A stretch of 7,708 nt of DNA from Actinomycetes bacterium (GTDB lineage: Bacteria > Actinomycetota > Actinomycetes > Actinomycetales > Demequinaceae). The stretch lies in assembly GCA_023442845.1 (NCBI GenBank), contig JAEZXC010000148.1, positions 1 to 7,708 on the forward strand. Reading direction: 5' to 3'. The notes beneath the pieces were generated by a model that worked only from the letters and a program-made list of their open reading frames with translations, made no database searches and was not told the DNA's origin. Positions 1 through 6,112 of this stretch are shown here, piece by piece; the stretch's first letter is position 1, and each line of letters opens with the position of its first letter. The translations under genes and the position numbers were made by a program.

Positions 1-1103
1 TCGCCCTCACCCAGTTCGAAAAGAAGATGAACGACCAAATCAACGCCGACGTTGCGGCCGCCGAAAAGAGCAGTCGCGAAGCGATGATCATCGTGTCGGT
101 CCTTCTTGTGGTGGGCATTGCCGTGTCGACAGTGGTGGGGTGGATGGTCGCCCGCGGAGTACGCAAGCGTGCCGCCGCGATGGGCACGGCTCTCGAGGCG
201 ATGGCTCATGGCGATCTCACGCACACGGCCGGTGTTGAGGGCCGCGATGAGATCGGTCAAATGGCCGAGCAACTCGGCCGCGCCCAACGCCACTTGACGG
301 GTGTGCTTACTGATGTTGAGGAGGCGGCCGCCACGGTGGCCGCTGCTATTGAAGAGATGTCGGCCGCCGGTCGCGAGGTCACGCATGGCTCTCAGCAAAC
401 CGCCGCCAATGCCGGACTCGTTGCCACTGCCGCGGACGAGGTGTCCCGCAACGTCGGCACCGTCACCCAGGGCGCCGAAGAGCTCAATGTCTCCATCCAG
501 GAGATCGCCCACAACGCCAACGAGGCAGCACGCGTCGCCACCGATGCGGCGCGGGTTGCCGCTGCGACGACCGACATTGTCACCAAGCTCGGTAGGTCAA
601 GCGAAGAAATTGGTGACGTCGTCAAAGTCATCAGCACGATCGCCTCGCAAACGAACCTCCTCGCCCTGAACGCGACGATCGAGGCCGCGCGCGCGGGCGA
701 AATGGGCCGTGGATTTGCTGTTGTCGCTGGCGAGGTCAAAGACCTCGCGCAAGGCACTGCGAGCGCCACTGAGGACATCGCCCACCGCGTCGAAGCGATT
801 CAAGCGGACACGGAGTCCGCCGTCGCGGCCATCGCTCAGATCACGCACATCATTGAGTCGATTAACCACTTCCAGACCACGATTGCCGCGGCCGTCGAGG
901 AACAGACCGCAACGTCGACCGAAATGCGCCGCGGGGTGGCGATCGCCGCCGATGGCTCAGCGTCCATCGCGGCATCGATCACGGACGTTGCGACCCAGAC
1001 CGCCTCATCGGTTGAGATCCTCACGTCCTTTGACGCCTCAATCGACCAACTGTCGTCCTTGTCCCACACGCTTCGCTCGCGCGTCGCCGAGTTCACGTTC
1101 TAG
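1..1103 (+). CDS. Methyl-accepting chemotaxis protein, C-terminal part (5' end outside window)
   Basis: Transmembrane chemoreceptor that relays ligand binding to CheA/CheW and is methylated by CheR and demethylated by CheB. The frame is open from base 3 with no stop, so the Met at 27 is probably internal and the sensor domain lies upstream. Numbering from that Met, residues 20-42 form one hydrophobic membrane helix. Residues about 43-95 are a HAMP linker with the typical DEIGQMA motif. The rest is a long Ala/Glu-rich coiled-coil signalling domain. Its hairpin tip (residues 205-235) is near-consensus: IASQTNLLALNATIEAARAG, then the GRGFAVVA segment. This tip binds CheA and CheW. The protein ends in VAEFTF, with no NWETF-type CheR/CheB tethering pentapeptide. 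cheB follows after 10 nt, which makes co-expression with the adaptation enzymes likely. The family call is secure; the ligand cannot be judged because the sensor domain is missing. Confidence 0.97.
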   Translation, partial: ALTQFEKKMNDQINADVAAAEKSSREAMIIVSVLLVVGIAVSTVVGWMVARGVRKRAAAMGTALEAMAHGDLTHTAGVEGRDEIGQMAEQLGRAQRHLTGVLTDVEEAAATVAAAIEEMSAAGREVTHGSQQTAANAGLVATAADEVSRNVGTVTQGAEELNVSIQEIAHNANEAARVATDAARVAAATTDIVTKLGRSSEEIGDVVKVISTIASQTNLLALNATIEAARAGEMGRGFAVVAGEVKDLAQGTASATEDIAHRVEAIQADTESAVAAIAQITHIIESINHFQTTIAAAVEEQTATSTEMRRGVAIAADGSASIAASITDVATQTASSVEILTSFDASIDQLSSLSHTLRSRVAEFTF

Positions 1104-1113
1104 GCGGGTGGCC

Positions 1114-2175
1114 ATGTCGTCCATCAAGGTGTTGGTCGTCGATGACTCGATTGTGGTGCGCCGCATTGTGTCCGACGCTCTCGCCGAGGATCCGCGGATT
1201 GAGGTAGTGGGCGTCGCTCAGAACGGCTCAATCGCCCTGCACAAAGTGGCGGCACTGAAGCCCGACCTCATCACGATGGACATCGAGATGCCGGTAATGG
1301 ACGGCATTGATGCGGTGGCGCAACTGCGCGCTCGCGGAGACCGCACGCCCATCATCATGTTCTCGACGTTGACCTCGCACGGAGCGTCGGCCACGCTCGA
1401 CGCGCTTGCGGCGGGCGCGACTGACTACGTGACAAAACCCACCCATGTCGCGGATCCGGCCGAGGCAATCGGCGTCATCAAAGATCAGTTGCTGCCCAAG
1501 ATCAAAGGCTTGTTCCGCGCGCCGATGCTGCGCAGCGAAAGTGCTCGGCTGTTGCCGACGCGCGGCCCGGCTATCGCTCCCAAGGCCGTTGTCGTCGGCT
1601 CGTCAACGGGCGGTCCCGAGGCGCTGTCGAAGATGATTGCGGCGTTCACTCATCCCCTGCCTGTCCCCATGTTGATCGTCCAGCACATGCCGCCGTTGTT
1701 CACCGCTCAGCTTGCTGCGCGGCTGGACCGGACCGGACCTAACAAGGTGATCGAGGCTAAGGGTGGCGAGGTACTCAGTCCGGGCACCATCTACATCGCG
1801 CCAGGCGACTTCCACCTGGAAGTCAATGACCGCGCTGGCCGCCCGCAAACGATGCTTCATCAGGGACCGCAGGTCAACTTCTGCCGCCCTGCCGTCGACG
1901 TACTGTTCACGTCTGCTGCCGCGGTCTTTGGAGGCAGCCTCCTGGCCGTCGTACTCACGGGAATGGGTGCGGACGGCCGCGAGGGAGCGCGCGCGATTGT
2001 CGAAGCCGGAGGTCGCGTCATTGCGCAGGACGAAGCGACGTCGGTTGTGTGGGGGATGCCGGGGGCTGTCGCGACAGCGGGCCTCGCCCATGCGCTTGTT
2101 CCGATCAGCGAGGTCGGCCCGACTGTCGCTCGCGCCGTCATGCCGCAGGCACATCGCCGGGCGGTGATTGCATGA
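1114..2175 (+). CDS. cheB: CheB, chemotaxis receptor methylesterase / glutamine deamidase with receiver domain
   Basis: Removes methyl groups from receptor glutamates (and deamidates glutamines) to reset receptor activity; it is activated by phosphotransfer from CheA. The 353-residue length is normal for the family. Residues 1-120 are a receiver domain with acidic pocket D10/D11, phosphoacceptor D56 (MDIEMPVMDG), switch S84/T85 and K108 (TKP). A linker of roughly 30-35 residues leads to the C-terminal catalytic domain. Its triad is visible: S164 in GSSTGGPEAL, H191 in VQHMPP, and D287 in TGMGADG. The start chosen is ATG 1114, which places the first receiver strand three residues in. An in-frame GTG at 1108 adds two residues and cannot be excluded. 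A weak Shine-Dalgarno-like AGGCGGG overlaps the stop of the receptor gene. The frame stays open well upstream inside the receptor gene, but that part is a shadow. The stop overlaps the cheR start (ATGA). Confidence 0.97.
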   Translation: MSSIKVLVVDDSIVVRRIVSDALAEDPRIEVVGVAQNGSIALHKVAALKPDLITMDIEMPVMDGIDAVAQLRARGDRTPIIMFSTLTSHGASATLDALAAGATDYVTKPTHVADPAEAIGVIKDQLLPKIKGLFRAPMLRSESARLLPTRGPAIAPKAVVVGSSTGGPEALSKMIAAFTHPLPVPMLIVQHMPPLFTAQLAARLDRTGPNKVIEAKGGEVLSPGTIYIAPGDFHLEVNDRAGRPQTMLHQGPQVNFCRPAVDVLFTSAAAVFGGSLLAVVLTGMGADGREGARAIVEAGGRVIAQDEATSVVWGMPGAVATAGLAHALVPISEVGPTVARAVMPQAHRRAVIA

Positions 2176-2984
2176 CGCTCACCGACGACGCTTTCGACTT
2201 TGTTGCGACGCTGGTACGTCAGCGCAGTGCCATCCAACTTGAGCGCGGCAAGGAGTACCTCGTTGAGTCGCGCTTGGCGCCGCTCGCTCGCACGGCGGGT
2301 GCCACCGATGTCGATGCATATGTGCGCGCGTTGCGCCACGACACCACGAAGCACGCCCTCGTTGTGGAGGCGCTCACCACCAACGAGACGTCTTGGTTCC
2401 GTGACGTCAACCCGTTCTCGGTGCTCCACTCCACGGTGGTTCCCGATTTGGTGGGCCGCGGTCGCAGAGACCTTCGCATTTGGTCGGCTGCATGCTCAAG
2501 TGGTCAAGAGCCGTACTCCATTGCGATGACGTTCGCCGAGCACTTCCCCGCGCTGCGCCCGCAAATCGTCGCAACCGACCTGTCTGAGCTCATGCTTGAG
2601 CGTGGTCGCGCCGGGGAGTACACCCAACTCGAAATCAACCGCGGGTTGCCCGCCCCGATGCTCGTCAAGTACTTCGACCGCGAGGGCGCGACGTTCAAGA
2701 TCGCGTCGAGTGTGCGCAATCAGGTCCAGTTCCGGCACCACAACTTGCTCGATCCGGCCCCTCTCGGCGGCCCCTTCGACATCGTCTTTTTGAGAAACGT
2801 TCTTATCTACTTCGATGTCGCGACCAAGCGGGATGTGCTTCGTCGGGTGCGGATGTCGATGGCACCTGATGGATATCTCCTTCTAGGTGCTGCCGAAACG
2901 ACGATAGGTGTCGATGAGACATGGGAACGGATCCAAGTGGGCAGCACGTCCATCTACAGGCCTCGAGAAGGGAAGACGCGATGA
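2172..2984 (+). CDS. cheR: CheR, S-adenosylmethionine-dependent chemotaxis receptor methyltransferase
   Basis: Methylates specific glutamates of chemoreceptors using S-adenosylmethionine, opposing CheB during adaptation. It has 270 residues, the usual size. The N-terminal helical domain (about 1-75) ends in TTNETSWFRD (69-78), the family's NET-x-FFR signature. The SAM-binding loop is SAACSSGQEPYS (105-116). ATDLS with D136 is the acidic residue expected to bind the ribose. The RNVLIYF motif is at 208-214. ATG 2172 is chosen because the family alignment begins there and because a purine-rich GGGCGGTGATT lies just upstream. It overlaps the cheB stop by 4 nt, so translation is probably coupled. 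The start overlap with cheY at 2981 repeats this pattern. No TPR or other extra domain is fused. Because the local receptor lacks a tethering pentapeptide, this CheR probably acts without tail docking (inference). Confidence 0.97.
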   Translation: MTLTDDAFDFVATLVRQRSAIQLERGKEYLVESRLAPLARTAGATDVDAYVRALRHDTTKHALVVEALTTNETSWFRDVNPFSVLHSTVVPDLVGRGRRDLRIWSAACSSGQEPYSIAMTFAEHFPALRPQIVATDLSELMLERGRAGEYTQLEINRGLPAPMLVKYFDREGATFKIASSVRNQVQFRHHNLLDPAPLGGPFDIVFLRNVLIYFDVATKRDVLRRVRMSMAPDGYLLLGAAETTIGVDETWERIQVGSTSIYRPREGKTR

Positions 2985-3364
2985 AAGCCCTCGTCATCGA
3001 CGACTCGCGCGTCATGCGGAAGATCGTCGGGGGGATCTTGCTCGGAGCCGGCTTCGACGTTGTCGAAGCCGCGGACGGCCAAGAAGCACTCGACCAAATG
3101 ACTCTCAACGATGACATCGCGCTGTGCTGCATTGACTGGAACATGCCCGTGATGTCCGGCTTCGAGTTCGTGGTCGAGGTGCGCAAGCATCCGCAATGGC
3201 GCGACGTGACATTGATGATGGTGACGACCGAAGGCGAGCAGGGCCAGATCGTGCGAGCTCTCGCCGCGGGAGCCCACGAGTACGTCATCAAGCCGTTCAC
3301 CCCCGAGGTGATCCTCGACAAGCTTCAGTTCCTCGGACTGATCGAAGTGAAGGAGACGGTATGA
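2981..3364 (+). CDS. cheY: CheY-type single-domain response regulator (first copy)
   Basis: Stand-alone receiver domain of 127 residues that takes phosphate from CheA and, in the classical pathway, binds the flagellar switch. All key residues are present: acidic pair D7/D8, phosphoacceptor D52 in IDWNMPVMSG, switch T82, aromatic Y101, and K104 in IKPFT. The DWNMP form of the phosphorylation loop is the one seen in true CheY proteins such as that of E. coli, which favours a switch-binding role. ATG 2981 overlaps the cheR stop (ATGA) and is preceded by GAAGGGAAG as ribosome binding site. The stop overlaps the next gene, a CheX-like phosphatase, suggesting that the two act as a pair. It is about as close in length and motif layout to the second copy at 3880 as to other CheY proteins, so paralogy within the operon is likely. 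Confidence 0.95.
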   Translation: MKALVIDDSRVMRKIVGGILLGAGFDVVEAADGQEALDQMTLNDDIALCCIDWNMPVMSGFEFVVEVRKHPQWRDVTLMMVTTEGEQGQIVRALAAGAHEYVIKPFTPEVILDKLQFLGLIEVKETV

Positions 3365-3831
3365 CGAGCGCCGCAACGTGGGAACCGCTCACCGGGGCGG
3401 ATCCCGTTCTGACCATCGCGCAAGACCTATTCACCACAATGATTGACGGTGAGCCGGGACACTTGTCAGCGTGGTTGGGCGATACCCCAGTGCTTGACGA
3501 TCCGCGTTACGCGTGGGTCGATGTTGATGGACCTGTCGCCACGCGCGTCATGCTGATGGCAGGCCGCGTCACGGGTGAGAACCTCACGCGCGCACTCCTT
3601 CAGATGGGCGCAGACGAGCCCGTCTCGGACGCAGACTTTGCGGACGCAGTTGGCGAGATCGCGAACGTCGTCGGTGGCAACGTGAAGTCACTCGTCACCA
3701 ACCCCGGGGCGCTATCGCTACCGGTGGTAGGCCGCGACGAGCCGGACAACTCGAGCGCAATGCGACTCATGGCAACGTACTTTGGATGGAAGGGTGCGCC
3801 GCTCGGCGTCAGCCTGTGGGCATTGACCTAG
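3361..3831 (+). CDS. cheX: CheX-like CheY-phosphate phosphatase
   Basis: Predicted member of the CheC/CheX/FliY phosphatase group, which hydrolyses CheY-phosphate and so ends the signal. It has 156 residues, normal for CheX. The diagnostic feature is the helix at about 92-110, reading D95-A-V-G-E99-I-A-N102-V-V-G-G-N107: the D-x3-E-x2-N signature. The acidic and amide side chains of this signature (E99, N102) are those known to act on the aspartyl phosphate in this family. A Pro-containing strand (LPVV, around 121) follows, as in relatives. I see no second copy of the motif, so it resembles single-site CheX more than two-site CheC. There is no membrane segment. The ATG is within the cheY stop (ATGA) and has a strong AAGGAGA site 5 nt ahead. 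The symbol is assigned by motif and neighbourhood; overall sequence identity to characterised CheX is probably low. Confidence 0.82.
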   Translation: MTSAATWEPLTGADPVLTIAQDLFTTMIDGEPGHLSAWLGDTPVLDDPRYAWVDVDGPVATRVMLMAGRVTGENLTRALLQMGADEPVSDADFADAVGEIANVVGGNVKSLVTNPGALSLPVVGRDEPDNSSAMRLMATYFGWKGAPLGVSLWALT

Positions 3832-3867
3832 GAAGCGCGGGCCCTCAGCCCCGACGGACCAAGGAAA

Positions 3868-3876
3868 GAGGTGATC
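3868..3876 (+). promoter_or_regulatory. Strong Shine-Dalgarno for the second cheY
   Basis: GAGGTGATC pairs without mismatch to the 16S anti-Shine-Dalgarno tail, and the GAGG core sits 8 nt before ATG 3880. The upstream AAA replaces the ideal AAG. It decides the start: the in-frame GTG at 3871 lies inside this pairing region, so ATG 3880 is the better start. This is the only gene in the che operon that begins after a gap and not at a stop/start overlap, and it has the best site. Confidence 0.75.
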
Positions 3877-3879
3877 GAC

Positions 3880-4242
3880 ATGTTGGTCGTAGTCGCCGAT
3901 GACAGCCGCGTGATGCGGCAGATCGTGATCCGCACGCTCAGACAAGCGGGCTACGACTGGTGGGAGATCGAAGAGGCCGAAAACGGCGCCGACGCTCTCA
4001 CGAAGATTCGCGAGATCAAGCCCGATTTTGTGCTCTCCGACTGGAACATGCCGGAGATGACAGGCATCGAGTTGCTCCGCAAGTTGCGCGGCGAGGGCAA
4101 CGAGACCCCGTTTGCTTTTGTCACGTCGGAGGGATCGGCATCGATGCGCTCGCAGGCCGAGCAAGCTGGTGCGCTGTTCCTCATCTCGAAGCCATTCACG
4201 GCCGACGTGTTCCGTGACACCATCGACCCCTTCATCGCATGA
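3880..4242 (+). CDS. cheY: CheY-type single-domain response regulator (second copy)
   Basis: A second stand-alone receiver, 120 residues from ATG 3880. The acidic pocket is D7/D8, the phosphoacceptor D54 in SDWNMPEMTG, the switch residue T82 and the conserved lysine K104 in SKPFT, so it should be phosphorylatable. The gating aromatic position is F100 where the first copy has Y101, and the loop after the first helix contains an unusual DWWEIEE stretch. These differences suggest a distinct output or a phosphate-sink role, but that is inference. A start at GTG 3871 would add only three residues and would lie inside the Shine-Dalgarno. The gene is 48 nt after the CheX-like gene, and its stop overlaps the start of a second phosphatase-like gene (ATGA), repeating the cheY-cheX order. 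Confidence 0.93.
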   Translation: MLVVVADDSRVMRQIVIRTLRQAGYDWWEIEEAENGADALTKIREIKPDFVLSDWNMPEMTGIELLRKLRGEGNETPFAFVTSEGSASMRSQAEQAGALFLISKPFTADVFRDTIDPFIA

Positions 4243-4736
4243 ACGCCGACGCTCTCAAGCCGACGCCGGTGCCCTCGGCGTTCGAGATTCGCGAGATCTT
4301 CCAGGGCCTCCTTGGCCGTGAGGTGACGTGGGTGGGCACGAGCCACCAAGTCGACCCACTCGACGGGGCGGTGGTCGGGGTGTACTCCGACGACTTTGGC
4401 AACCTCGCCGCCCTCATCGTGGCGGATGTCCCACTCGTCGCATGGGCTGGCTCGGCGATCGCGTTGTTGCCGCTTGCCGGTGCGGAGCAATCCGTGGCGG
4501 ACAACCTGGTGACGCCTGCTCAGTTCGACAACTTCTCAGAGATTCTCAATGTCGCTGCGTCGATGTTCAATAAGCGCGACACCCCGCACCTCAAGCTCCA
4601 GGAGGCGTACGCACCGCGTGAAACCTTGCCTGCGGAAGCGCAGAAATGGGTGCTGTTCCCGGCAAGCCGCATCGACGGCACCCTCACGGTTCAGGGGTAC
4701 GGCGAGGGGCGTATCTCCGTGGTGGTCGCGTACTAA
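4239..4736 (+). CDS. Diverged CheC/CheX-family protein, putative second CheY-P phosphatase
   Basis: A 165-residue soluble protein that would usually be left hypothetical. One helix reads D97-N-F-S-E101-I-L-N104-V-A-A-S-M-F-N111, which matches the CheC/CheX/FliY D-x3-E-x2-N signature, and a proline (P126) lies 22 residues beyond N104, close to the family spacing. The N-terminal part begins with FEIREIFQGLLGREV, similar in style to the first helix of CheX/CheC folds. It is followed by strand-like segments (GAVVGVYSDD, LAALIVADV) and ends in a beta-rich tail (GRISVVVAY). Only one motif is seen. The ATG lies within the stop of the second cheY, with no Shine-Dalgarno of its own, so its translation should depend on that gene. 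It is the last gene of the operon. It could alternatively be a catalytically dead relative; fold prediction would decide. Confidence 0.68.
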   Translation: MNADALKPTPVPSAFEIREIFQGLLGREVTWVGTSHQVDPLDGAVVGVYSDDFGNLAALIVADVPLVAWAGSAIALLPLAGAEQSVADNLVTPAQFDNFSEILNVAASMFNKRDTPHLKLQEAYAPRETLPAEAQKWVLFPASRIDGTLTVQGYGEGRISVVVAY

Positions 4737-4754
4737 CGGTCGAACCTGTGGGGC

Positions 4755-5408
4755 TCACAGCTTGTGCGGCTGGAACTCCCAGTGCCACGGCTCGCGCGGC
4801 ACATTCTCGACAAAGCCGTAGTCCTTGGCGTGCTGTCGCATCCATGCTTGCGCATTCGCGTCGAGCGAGAGGTCCACGGCGAGTCCCCAGCCGTGCTGGC
4901 TCGTGCCCGGCTTGGCCGCAAGGCCGCCTTCCGAGTACAGCCCCTTTTCGTTGGCGACCCTCACCTGTGAGTCATAGGAGCGGTAGCCGTCGGTAATGCC
5001 GATCGTCACCCCAGCGGCCTTCGCATCGGCCAACAGGCGGTTGAGTTGTTCGGCTGCCGGCCCCCAGATGCGCTCATTGGAGCCATTGATCGCGCTGAGA
5101 GCGGACTCGGGGATGTGGCCGTTGCCGTAACTGGCGTATGCCTTTGGGATGCCGTTGGCATTGAGCAACGCGGCGGCGTCGGCGAGAGAGGTGGTGGCTC
5201 CTTGGTACGTCGCGAGGACGTCGGCAAAGGAGGTGCCTGCCGGCTGACCGGTGAGGCCTGCGGCGGCAAAAAGCGAAGTGGACGATGCGAGGGAACCGGT
5301 CGGACCCGAGACGGTCATCCCTGCTGAGGAGGCGGGATGCGTCGTCAACGAAGCGATGAGTTGATGGATCTGACCGATACGGTGATCGATGGCAGTAACT
5401 GCCTCCAT
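4755..5408 (-). CDS. M15-family (VanY-type) D-alanyl-D-alanine carboxypeptidase, possibly flagellum-associated
   Basis: Predicted zinc peptidase that cleaves D-Ala-D-Ala or related bonds of peptidoglycan peptides. The catalytic domain covers about 110-217 of 217 residues. Visible motifs are GYRSYDSQ (141-148, with conserved R143), PGTSQHGWGLAVDLS (167-181) supplying zinc ligands H172 and D179, and EPWHWEF (206-212) with catalytic E206 and third ligand H209. The set is complete, so it should be active. The first about 100 residues are a helix (AIDHRIGQIHQLIASL), then a Ser/Thr/Ala-rich linker; there is no signal peptide or lipobox. ATG 5408 is chosen because AGGAGG lies just upstream. The frame runs on to 5660, but that extension is the complement of a tRNA. 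It converges on the che operon with an 18-nt gap. Flagellar association is inferred from position and the N-terminal style. Confidence 0.9.
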   Translation of the reverse strand: MEAVTAIDHRIGQIHQLIASLTTHPASSAGMTVSGPTGSLASSTSLFAAAGLTGQPAGTSFADVLATYQGATTSLADAAALLNANGIPKAYASYGNGHIPESALSAINGSNERIWGPAAEQLNRLLADAKAAGVTIGITDGYRSYDSQVRVANEKGLYSEGGLAAKPGTSQHGWGLAVDLSLDANAQAWMRQHAKDYGFVENVPREPWHWEFQPHKL

Positions 5409-5412
5409 GCGG

Positions 5413-5418
5413 CCTCCT
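5413..5418 (-). promoter_or_regulatory. Shine-Dalgarno for the M15 peptidase gene
   Basis: On the minus strand this reads AGGAGG (within GAGAGGAGG), 4 nt before ATG 5408. It supports that start over any codon further upstream in the same frame, which would run into the tRNA complement. No convincing promoter for the gene was seen in 5419-5560. Confidence 0.7.
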
Positions 5419-5536
5419 CTCGCACCGTCCAACGTCCCATCGTCCGCACGGCACCCGGCGTGAGAAAGCTCGTTCCGTGTGTGGAAAATCCCACCGCAGC
5501 GCCATGAAATAGACCGCACTTGCGGACTCTGGTCTT

Positions 5537-5566
5537 TCGTCAGCGAGGCGGGCTGCGTGCTAGTCT
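5537..5566 (+). promoter_or_regulatory. Possible promoter of tRNA-Leu
   Basis: TAGTCT at 5561-5566 fits an actinobacterial -10 (TANNNT) and would place transcription start a few bases before the tRNA 5' end at 5577. An 18-nt spacer leads back to TCGTCA (5537-5542), which matches four of six bases of a TTGACA -35. This is based on pattern and position only. Confidence 0.4.
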
Positions 5567-5576
5567 TGCCCGGCGC

Positions 5577-5662
5577 GCGCGAGTGGCGGAACGGCAGACG
5601 CGCTGGCTTCAGGTGCCAGTGTCCGAAAGGGCGTGGGGGTTCAAATCCCCCCTCGCGCACCA
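5577..5662 (+). tRNA. tRNA-Leu (anticodon CAG)
   Basis: A complete class II tRNA can be folded by eye. The acceptor stem GCGCGAG (5577-5583) pairs with CTCGCGC (5652-5658), followed by discriminator A and an encoded CCA (5660-5662). The anticodon stem CTGGC/GCCAG encloses loop TTCAGGT, with anticodon CAG at 5610-5612, reading the leucine codon CUG. The long variable arm (TGTCCGAAAGGGCGT) is typical of leucine tRNAs. The T stem GGGGG/CCCCC surrounds TTCAAAT. It lies divergent from the M15 peptidase gene and is followed at once by a strong terminator, so it appears to be a single-gene unit. Confidence 0.97.
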
Positions 5663-5666
5663 GCAG

Positions 5667-5692
5667 AAAGGCCCCGAGAAATCGGGGCCTTT
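5667..5692. terminator. Hairpin terminator after tRNA-Leu, usable from both strands
   Basis: A perfect 11-bp stem, AAAGGCCCCGA paired with TCGGGGCCTTT, closes a GAAA tetraloop. On the plus strand it is 4 nt past the tRNA CCA and runs into TTTCTTC. Read on the minus strand it lies 19 nt after the stop of the YchJ-like gene, and the AAA bases become a T tract, so it probably ends that unit too. The two transcripts converge here. Confidence 0.92.
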
Positions 5693-5711
5693 CTTCATTC
5701 CCAGGGCCGCG

Positions 5712-6098
5712 TCAGTTGTCGCTCTGCACGCCGTCGACGTACACCCAGCGACCATCAAGCCGCACAAACTCGCTCACTTCGCCCATCGTCTGCACGCCCT
5801 CGCCTGGCCGCATGAACTGGGCGGCGAAGGTGACGGTGCCCACAGCGTCGTCCGGGCCGCCGGCCTCGGTGCCAAGCACGTCGAGGCCCAGCCACTCGGT
5901 GTCATCAAAGCCAAGTGCACGCGGCCGACGCTCGGGGTGCCACGTGCGCAGCAGGTATGGACCGTCGCGGCGTACGTACGCGGTGTAGCGCGAGCGCATC
6001 AGCTCCTCGGCCGTTGTGGCCGGGCGCTCGTCACGCAGGATGGGGCGGCAGCACTCGCCGAAGGCGCGTTCGGTTCCGCAGGGACACGAGGCACTCAC
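5712..6098 (-). CDS. YchJ/UPF0225-family SEC-C motif protein
   Basis: A 128-residue protein of unknown function in the YchJ (UPF0225) family. The N-terminal SEC-C zinc-binding motif is complete: C5-P-C7 then C16-C17 after eight residues (CPCG...GECC). Next comes the family hallmark LMRSRYTAYV (33-42) and YLLRTWHPERRP, then a small NTF2-like alpha/beta domain ending in DGRWVYVDG. GTG at 6098 is the start, because the SEC-C motif begins within a few residues of it in relatives. A weak TAGGTGG site overlaps the stop of the upstream gene, and the 14-nt gap indicates one transcript with it. SEC-C motifs in SecA bind SecB and ribosomes, but no such role is established for YchJ, so none is assigned. 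Length and motifs show no truncation. Confidence 0.93.
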   Translation of the reverse strand: MSASCPCGTERAFGECCRPILRDERPATTAEELMRSRYTAYVRRDGPYLLRTWHPERRPRALGFDDTEWLGLDVLGTEAGGPDDAVGTVTFAAQFMRPGEGVQTMGEVSEFVRLDGRWVYVDGVQSDN

Positions 6099-6112
6099 AG
6101 TCGCGCCACCAC

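Noticed and set aside
709..1113. Long upstream extension of the cheB frame inside the receptor gene.
   Set aside because: The translated stretch is an Arg/Ser/Pro-rich shadow of the receptor coding sequence in another frame. CheB receiver homology begins right at ATG 1114.
4746..4760. Small inverted repeat CTGTG/CACAG in the 18-nt gap between the converging che operon and peptidase gene, as a possible terminator.
   Set aside because: The stem is only 5 bp, has no T tract on either strand, and overlaps the peptidase stop codon. It is too weak to call.
5409..5520. Search for a flagellar sigma-28-type promoter upstream of the M15 peptidase gene.
   Set aside because: No TAAA plus GCCGATA-like pair was found on the minus strand, so the flagellar link rests on position and N-terminal style only.
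5513..5524. Palindrome CCGCACTTGCGG upstream of the tRNA as a possible operator.
   Set aside because: The arms are 5 bp with a 2-nt centre, which is expected by chance in GC-rich DNA. No second copy or nearby regulator gene supports it.
5409..5660. N-terminal extension of the M15 peptidase frame on the minus strand, beginning MREGGFEPPRPFGHW.
   Set aside because: This is the complement of the tRNA-Leu and its leader; GGFEPP-type peptides are a well-known artefact of antisense tRNA. A clean AGGAGG site precedes ATG 5408, so the real gene begins there.
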